This document shows positions 56,938 through 64,000 of a stretch of 64,000 nt of DNA, piece by piece (the first letter of the stretch is position 1; the number at the start of each line of letters is the position of its first letter). Under the pieces are notes generated by a model. That model was not told the origin of the DNA, did no database searches, and worked only from the letters and a program-made list of their open reading frames with translations. Source of the DNA: Nymphaea colorata (lineage: Eukaryota > Streptophyta > Magnoliopsida > Nymphaeales > Nymphaeaceae); the NCBI RefSeq assembly GCF_008831285.2, contig NC_045139.1, forward strand, positions 13,374,354 through 13,438,353, written 5' to 3'. Made by a program: the position numbers and the translations under genes.

Positions 56938-59900
56938 TTAGCTGCGGCTGATCAGACTCCGTAAATACCTCTCAACATTGTCTAGCCCACAGAGTTCTTT
57001 GATATAGTCCATGGTAGCAGGAGTATCCATCCTAAAGACTGGAGAAGGTGCCTCTGAATTACTGTAAGCACGTAGATCACTTCTTGCTGCCTTTATAGCC
57101 TCCCTTGCAGCACAGTGCACTGAAGCTGCGAGAAGTAAAGGTGGTTCTCCGGAAGCTGTTTAGAAAGGAAATGAAATCAATCAATGTTGATACATCTGAT
57201 AAACTCCAGAACGGAGAAAGTAATACCCCAACTCCCGTAGGAACATCCACCCTTAGTGCAGGTTTTCCATTTGTGAGGCAACTCAAATGAGAGAAGTTAA
57301 ATTAAGAATTCGACCAACAAGTAGAGAGAGGGTCTCAGATCTCAATTCAAACCTCAGCCCAACTGTATGCTGACAGATATACATACACGCTACTTATGTG
57401 AACGTCTTTCCTGCACATTCCAAGAGAGACAGAGAACATGAAGGTGCCAAGTAAGGAAAGAGAAAGTGTCACCTTTGGAGGAAAGAACACGATTTTTGTG
57501 ATGGCCACTGTCCAATATTTCGACGTTGAATTGGCGCGGGATTGTGTCAACTGTAGGAATCTTGTATGTCCAAGTACCATCAGATAGTACCAGTCCATCA
57601 TAGTCTGTGACATGCTTTTCTAGCATGAAGAAACCGATTCCTTGGACAAACGCACCCTCTATCTGTAAAACATTGCGAAAGCAGATAATAAAGTGAATCT
57701 ACAGAGCAATCAAATACAGAAGTACCATAGATGAACAGCAATCGAGCATACTTAAATGTTTTTAAGATGGATAACATTTGCATTTTTGGCTTTCAATTGA
57801 AAAGATGCCTTTTCAGACCATCAGATTCGTGCACATGGTAAATCCAATTCGTACTCACAAAATACGGCACAAATTCAGAAGAGCTTGGTCTTCTTCCAAA
57901 TATGAAAAAGGAGGAGGAACAGGTAGAACTTCGATCTACACTTTTACAAGACACGAACCAGAACATTGAACATGTAAACAGGAGAAGATATCGAAATATC
58001 AACTTATAAAAGCTGGCAGCTCATGAGGGATGGGCCTAGACTGGGAGTGCCGTATTGTTCTGTTGGGCGGACACTTATGGGATCTAGTGCAAAGATAACT
58101 CACCAGTCACCCTTTTGACTGACCTGTCCTAGATCTACGGCAGGATTTAGACTTAAGCCACAGTCATATGTTATGTCTGTACGCAGAATTGTGGTTGCTC
58201 CTGTCAAAAGGTCAACCTCTACCTGTGCAAAACAGAAAGAGATTCAGTTACCAGATAAGGGTAGGTAGACAGGCTAAAAACATATTACATTTACCTCACT
58301 TGCTGCAGCACCAAAATTCAGATACTGAGATGTACCAGGAGCAGGAACCCAGTATGTGCTTGCTGATAGATTCAGTAGTCGACGATGTGCCTGCAGGACA
58401 AGGCATGCATGGCATATATTCCCCTTCAAATGACTAATCTAATCACAAGAGGCAGATGCGCTGGGACCATCCGTCATAATTTAAGAGCTTATAAGCTACG
58501 ACTACATCTTTCATTGGGACGTCACATAAAACATTAAGCATGTAAAGAAAGACAACTGGCCCATACATGGCAAAAACTCAGTCAAAAACGTGAACCAGGT
58601 TGATGAAAAGAAAATTTACGTACATAATTCTCACTATATGTTTACATTGCAAAAGAGCTTTACCACGAAGAGGAATGATAAGCCTTCTTTCGGAATGCAC
58701 TGTTGAGCTTTGATTTTCATTAGCAATTACAACCAAGTACACCATATCTAATTTGCATATGAAGCCATTTAATTGGTATGACACTTTTGCTCATTTACTT
58801 GTAAGAAAATTCGTCGAAAGCTGATCGGTCCATATAGGTTTCTTTTTCTATTATGTCTATACTTTTTCTTTTAAATAGCAGAGTAAGCCAACCTTCCAAT
58901 TAATGACCAGGAAAGTAACTTGCCGACAAAAACTCCAGAACAATATTTTTTAGAACTATTGGATGAGCAGTAAATGATAAAAAATTAAACAAACTAGTGA
59001 TTCTGTGATATAATTTCATGATTATGCTTCAAAAGCAAAATAACTCATGTAATAAACACAACTATTACAAGTTGAAAAATAGAAAATAACTTTATGCTAA
59101 ATATCAATACCTGATATCCTTACCTGGAGTACAACAGCATCCCATGAAACTTGTTCCTTGTTTTCTTGCAATTTTGCCACAATAGGTGTAAGCCTTTCCA
59201 CCAGGACATTGCATGATAAACGCACTACTTCACAACTTGATTCAGATGCGGTGCTTCCTGCAGTATAACCTCCCTGTACCAGACTCAGAGTATCTGTCTG
59301 GACAATGCGTACTCTCTTCAGAAGATCTTCACCCGTGTCATTCAATATCTTCCCAAGAGCAAATGCAGTCATTTGTGCCACTTTTGTCCACAGTCCTTGC
59401 CCTAACTCAACGCCACCAACTTCAACCACGATTGAGCCATCATTGAGAATGCTCACTTTTCCAGGTTTTGGCCACATTGTGACTTTGTAAACAATCGGCA
59501 CAACAGACAGCCCTCGCTTCCTCCACCTGTTACAACTGTTGAACTGTTTCACAGCTTCCGCTCTGCTATCAAAGCACGACGATGCCAACAACTTGTCCAA
59601 AACCAAAGGCAAAGTGTAGTCGGCGGCACAACTGCAATTTCCATAGAACACCTTAAGGCTTTCAAAGGTGTGCAAATTTTTCCTTCTCACAGCATTAGCT
59701 TCCATAGAGAGAGCTGATGCTACTTGTTCAATAACAGTCTCTGCAATGAATGAACCCTGTACCTCACCTGGTGCGCGCATGGCTGACTTCGTTAGAAGGT
59801 TGGTCTTGCAGAGCTTAATGTCATAAGAAAAGACTCGCCAATTGTACTTCTTTAGTGCTTCTGGAATGGTGATTAACATAGACGAACTGCAATCTTCTGA

Positions 59901-62900
59901 TATCCCTGCATCTATTAATATATCAACGTGCAATGCCGTAACGGTCCCATCATCTTTAAAACCCACTGTATACTTTACTTTGATGGGATGCCTTCCCATC
60001 ACTGACATCATATCCGCCTTTCTGTCAAGATATACTCGAACTGGTCGACCCAGTCTATGAGCTGCTAGTGCACAAGCTGTGGCAACCTACATATCATAAA
60101 AGAAGCCAGACTTTTCATCATGAAGTTGAAGAGCTCGATAACTTTCCTTCGTTGAGTAAATCACAATACTGCCTATTGTACAAGTTTCTCTGGATGATGC
60201 ACGTTGAAGAGCAAATGCATGGGTTTTTGCACATTATTTATGAGAAGCGGGTATTGTTCACTCTGACAAGATCGGAAATCATGAGCGAAAAGAAAAAAAC
60301 AATATGAGATGAATAATATGCTTGAAAATGAAAGGTATAGGCCAAAGGAGTTGTACAACCATGGTTGTGAGTATGAGTATCAGGTTAGTCAGTTCACTAT
60401 TAAGATAGAGAATCAACCTGTCGATATCTGCTTTCTCAAACTAAAAATATTAAATTTGCATGATTATTTTATTAACTAAAAAACCAACCAAAATTCAGCC
60501 ATTACAGTATTGGTGACAACCGTGAGTAGCATCATGATAAAGATGAGCATTTCACCTATTTTTTAGTCTCTGAATTAGCAATTAAAAAAAAATCTTAGCA
60601 AATTACTTGCACGCTACAATGGGATAAAAGAAATTGCACTTGAATTGTAGATCGTATGGAACTCACAGGAACGGATCGAAAGGCCTTTCCACCAAACCCA
60701 CCACCAACTCTTCTTGAAATTACACGCACATTATGTTCTGGGAGTCCAAGACATTTGGCAATTATAAGTTGGCAGGTCTCAGGGATCTGCGTTGAGCAGT
60801 AGACAACCATGCAGTTATCTTCATCTGGAACAGCAAGTGCTGTCTGTGTCTCCATGTAGAAATAGTATTGTGAGCCCATCTCGACCTGCAAGTGTCTCTC
60901 ACAGTTAGACGCTTACTCCAGCACACAAAAGGATGTTTACCGTATTAAGTATATAAAAAATTGCAGAAAGAATATGCCCACTTAACATCTACAATGGAGG
61001 AGAAATCAAAGAAGAATTATTGTCACATAGCATATTTCAGATGAACAAATCTTGAGAAACTGATGAATGCAGGCTTGGTAACCGATAACGAGGAACAAGT
61101 TCAAAGAGGCGTGGTAGAAAACCTAAGCGTACCTCAGCTGAGTGGATCTTGTGATCAGCCAGAGACATTCCATCGGAGAAGTTTCCAAACTTTTCTGGAT
61201 GGTAAAAGGATGGGTTCTGATAAAAGCTAGATTTTGAGACGGCCTCTTCAATGGATAGAACTGGAGGTTCTAGATTTTCGGTGTCATAGCATACATTTAC
61301 ATTCTCAGCAGCAATGCATGCACCTTTCCGTGTGTCTGCAACCTGAAAGAAAGACAGTGATACATTAAATTCACAGTCTAGTTTCCTTCACGAAGAAGAG
61401 TGACTCAGCGAGCAATTTACCACGAGGCCAAGCGGTTGACCAACGCATTCAGTAAGAACATCAGCAAACAACGGTTCGTCGGCAAGCATTCCAACATTTT
61501 GCCCTCCTTTGGGAATATCTTTAGCTGAAATAAGCGTAACGAATTCTTGAGATGCTAAACTAGGGCTCATCTCAATCTTTTGAATACGTGCCAAAGGTTT
61601 TGTGCTATAAACGAATGCACCATGTAGACAGTCCTTTGGAGAAGGAAGGTCATCCACGTATACTGCCTCGCCTGCGTGTATAAAATGAAGATGCTAATTT
61701 TAGTTCCTGTCCTAGGTCTTCACATTTTTACCAGCAGTAGAAGAATATACAATAAAATGCCATATTGCCTACTTAATTTGCTTTGCAAAAAAACTTTCAA
61801 ACCTAGTCACCCTAGTCCTAGCAGAAATTCTTTTAAACCTTTTTTTTATCTGCACTTGTCTGTTGAAGATGAGTTCACCATCGAAATTTCTGTGCAAAAC
61901 CAAAAGGACTTTTGAATTAATAGTAATAAATAACATCTCAAAGTTTTAAAGGGTGAGGTTCTTTTGAGGTATAATATGGTGGGCTTCAAAAATACAAAAA
62001 AAAAAAAAACTGTATTTTAAGAAAATTAAAAAACTAAAAATAAATTAAATGAGAAAATAATAACCCAAACATCAAAATATCAGTAGATTTTCAACAAATA
62101 AAAAATGAAAAAAAAAAAACTGTTTGGCATTAAAAAAATGAAAAATGTGAAAAAACGCATTAAAAACGTGTTCACGTTAAAAAAACGTTTTTTGAACGTT
62201 TTAAACGGCATTTTATTTTTTCGTATTTTTGTCAAAAAGACTATGCTTGACATACCAGAAGCTTGGAGCTCGGCGCCGACCTTTTTAGTAGGCTGACCAA
62301 TTGGGTAGTAATCCTGATGGATGTCCATTACTTGCCTTGCAGATATAATGCTTGGCTCAGTACATCCATCTCCTGATATGGCAGTGAAAGTTTTAGGATT
62401 AGCTAGATTACTGGTGAGTACAGTGGACTTTCTTCCTGAATTATTCACAAACTCAGGGCACACAATAGCACCATTTATATCACCAACCCCAATATTATTC
62501 CCCACACTTCTGACAGGTCCATCCAAGCTTTTAACAAGTGGGCGGAGGAAATCAAAAAGAAAACCAGTAGCTAAACTTGACCTGTAAGCAGCTGATGGTG
62601 TGCCTTGCTCAGGTACCACTTCTGCTTGAAGCAATCGAATAGCCTCAAGTAATATGGACGGAGTGAAAAACTTGCCAACCAAAAACTCCTCCACCTTTGT
62701 AGCCCGGACCGCATGTTTAGTACCATACGCACCAAAGGCCAGTCTTAGATGTCCGGCGCCGACATTCCCTGTCACTTTATCATTTGTGACCTCTGCAAGA
62801 AAAGCAGCGTTAAGATATGCTACCGCATTTCCATGGGGGCGGGGAGCTGCTCTATATGTCTCAAACAACAACCTAGTTTCTTCTGCATGTTTCCCAACAT

Positions 62901-63986
62901 TGGAGATACCGTCAACTATAGCTTTTTTGTCCTGGCCGCAACTTGGGATGTGAACACTGAGAAGTAGGGCGTTCCAGTTGGATGGAGGCATCTGCAAGAA
63001 TTCCTCTAGGAAGAGAGTAAAACGTTCGGTGCCCATCTGTAACTTCACAGATGAACCTGCACCAAGGAGAAGGGTGGCGATGTCAGAATCAAAGCCTTTT
63101 CTTTGTGCCATGATCAAATTTCCACCTAGACTTGCGGTGTTTCGCACAAATTTTGATGCGACCTTGTTTAGATGATCAGCTATTTTCCTGAACACTAGCC
63201 CCCTTTCACTTCCAAGAATCTTTTCTTCTTCTAGCAAAGTGTCAATCACTTTGGAAATTGTTACAGTTGCCCCAAATTCAATACCGTAATCATCTTTTTT
63301 AATTTCTGAAAGCTCTAAAATATGTGTCAAATCAACATAGCTGCCACAGTCGTTCACATTCTTGTAAATACCAGAACTTGTATTCCCGGCAACTAATTGT
63401 ACTCCTTGTTCGGATTCCATTACGTTTAGAAGCTCAACCATGGATGTGGGAGCAAACCAATGTTGTCCCTTTCTCAAGCTTTCCGTTCCAGATATCCTGG
63501 CACTGACTGGCGGTGAACTGAGTGAAGAGCTTCTTATCTGCAGCTTTTCATCTCTTAAAAAATCTGGAAACGTACATATTTTGTGAGGCATGTAGGTAGG
63601 CAATTTGCTCACTTCTGCGCCCTCCCCTTTCTTCCAAAATGAGTTAAGACCTAAATCTTCCATATCGACGTCCTGTGCAAAACTCTTGCAGACATCAATG
63701 ATAGGGCGGTAGCCGGTGCAGCGGCACAAGTTGCCAGCAACAGCATTTTCTGCTTCAGATACTGTAAGCTTGGAGAATCCAGGAGGTGGGTCTGGCCTGC
63801 TACTCTTTTCTGCATTAACAAGAGAGGCAAAAAGAGACATGCACATCCCTGGCGTGCAGTAGCCACATTGAGAAGCATGGAAACCTGCAAACCTCTCATG
63901 AATAGAATGGAATCCATCTTTAAGGCCTTCAGTTGTGGTAACTGAACAGCCATCCACACTATATAAAAGAGTCAAACATGAACTAA
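56938..63986 (-). CDS. AAO: Molybdenum-flavin aldehyde oxidase (AAO family), lacking only its N-terminal exon(s)
   Basis: Nine minus-strand exons (63986-62256, 61671-61421, 61342-61133, 60885-60667, 60086-59124, 58390-58295, 58222-58124, 57662-57473, 57155-56938) encode about 1,325 residues; the first 2Fe-2S domain lies beyond the right edge. Seen in order: the second 2Fe-2S motif ([14 protein letters not shown] ... [10 protein letters not shown]), the FAD domain ([26 protein letters not shown]), then the molybdenum-cofactor domain ([31 protein letters not shown]) with the catalytic Glu in [16 protein letters not shown] near the end. Plant aldehyde oxidases use O2 to oxidise abscisic aldehyde, indole-3-acetaldehyde and related aldehydes in the cytosol and need MoCo sulfuration by ABA3. 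The match favours AAO over xanthine dehydrogenase, but the isoform and substrate cannot be fixed. All junctions keep frame and no damage was seen. Confidence 0.95.
61970..62250. repeat. AT-rich palindromic block in the first complete aldehyde oxidase intron
   Basis: An A/T-rich stretch full of AAAAACG words contains a 20-of-22 palindrome at 62176-62197 (centre AAAAAACGTTTTTT) next to AACGTG-TT-CACGTT. It directly adjoins the donor at 62255. It may be a small non-autonomous insertion, but no target-site duplication was identified. Confidence 0.55.
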
Positions 63987-64000
63987 CTGCAAAGTCGTGC

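Noticed and set aside
62080-62255. Open-frame extension of the large aldehyde oxidase exon
   Set aside because: The family sequence resumes in the next exon only if splicing occurs at 62256; the extension reads AT-rich intron.

Overview
The window is nuclear DNA of a flowering plant. It holds split genes with GT-AG introns (plus at least one GC-AG intron), AT-rich spacers and plant-specific families: a FAR1-related transposase-derived regulator, plant universal stress proteins, a CRR42-like chloroplast NDH assembly protein, a GT47 exostosin-like enzyme, a GH3 exo-beta-glucanase and a plant aldehyde oxidase. I cannot place the lineage more finely from sequence alone. I found no bacterial operon, CRISPR array, tRNA, rRNA or recognisable viral/LTR fossil.

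Layout, left to right. (1) 1-1812 (+): last eight exons of a UBP12/UBP13 ubiquitin hydrolase. (2) 2.3-7.6 kb: spacer with a 17-copy, 44-bp tandem array (4487-5210) built on a perfect 13-base dyad, then the upstream region of (3) a FAR1-RELATED SEQUENCE gene (7594-9912, +). (4) About 4 kb of empty spacer. (5) A tandem pair of universal stress protein genes (14111-15353 and 18358-19961, +) with the same exon phases. (6) SEC11, the signal peptidase catalytic subunit (21530-25193, -). (7) A zinc-knuckle protein with seven CCHC-like modules resembling the TRAMP subunits Air1/Air2 (26875-29962, +), divergent from SEC11. (8) A rhomboid-UBA protein of the RBL15 type (33155-37216, -), whose last UBA exon I could not place. 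(9) A CRR42-like (DUF3148) plastid protein (38444-39109, +). (10) A GT47 exostosin-like glycosyltransferase (40771-44831, +). (11) An unrecognised Lys/Glu-rich protein (46990-49751, +). (12) A secreted GH3 glucan hydrolase (51596-54473, -). (13) The C-terminal 95 percent or so of an aldehyde oxidase (56938-63986, -, running off the right edge).

The genes are individually regulated and do not form a pathway. Loose themes are protein quality control and secretion (UBP12/13, SEC11, RBL15), cell-wall glycans (GT47, GH3) and stress or hormone chemistry (USP pair, aldehyde oxidase). Exon boundaries were worked out by hand from splice consensus, frame continuity and remembered family sequences. Most models close in frame over every junction; exceptions are stated. 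The most unusual non-coding structure is the 44-bp dyad array with its terminal hairpin and neighbouring TGACGTCA palindrome. I did not find a clearly undescribed biological system.
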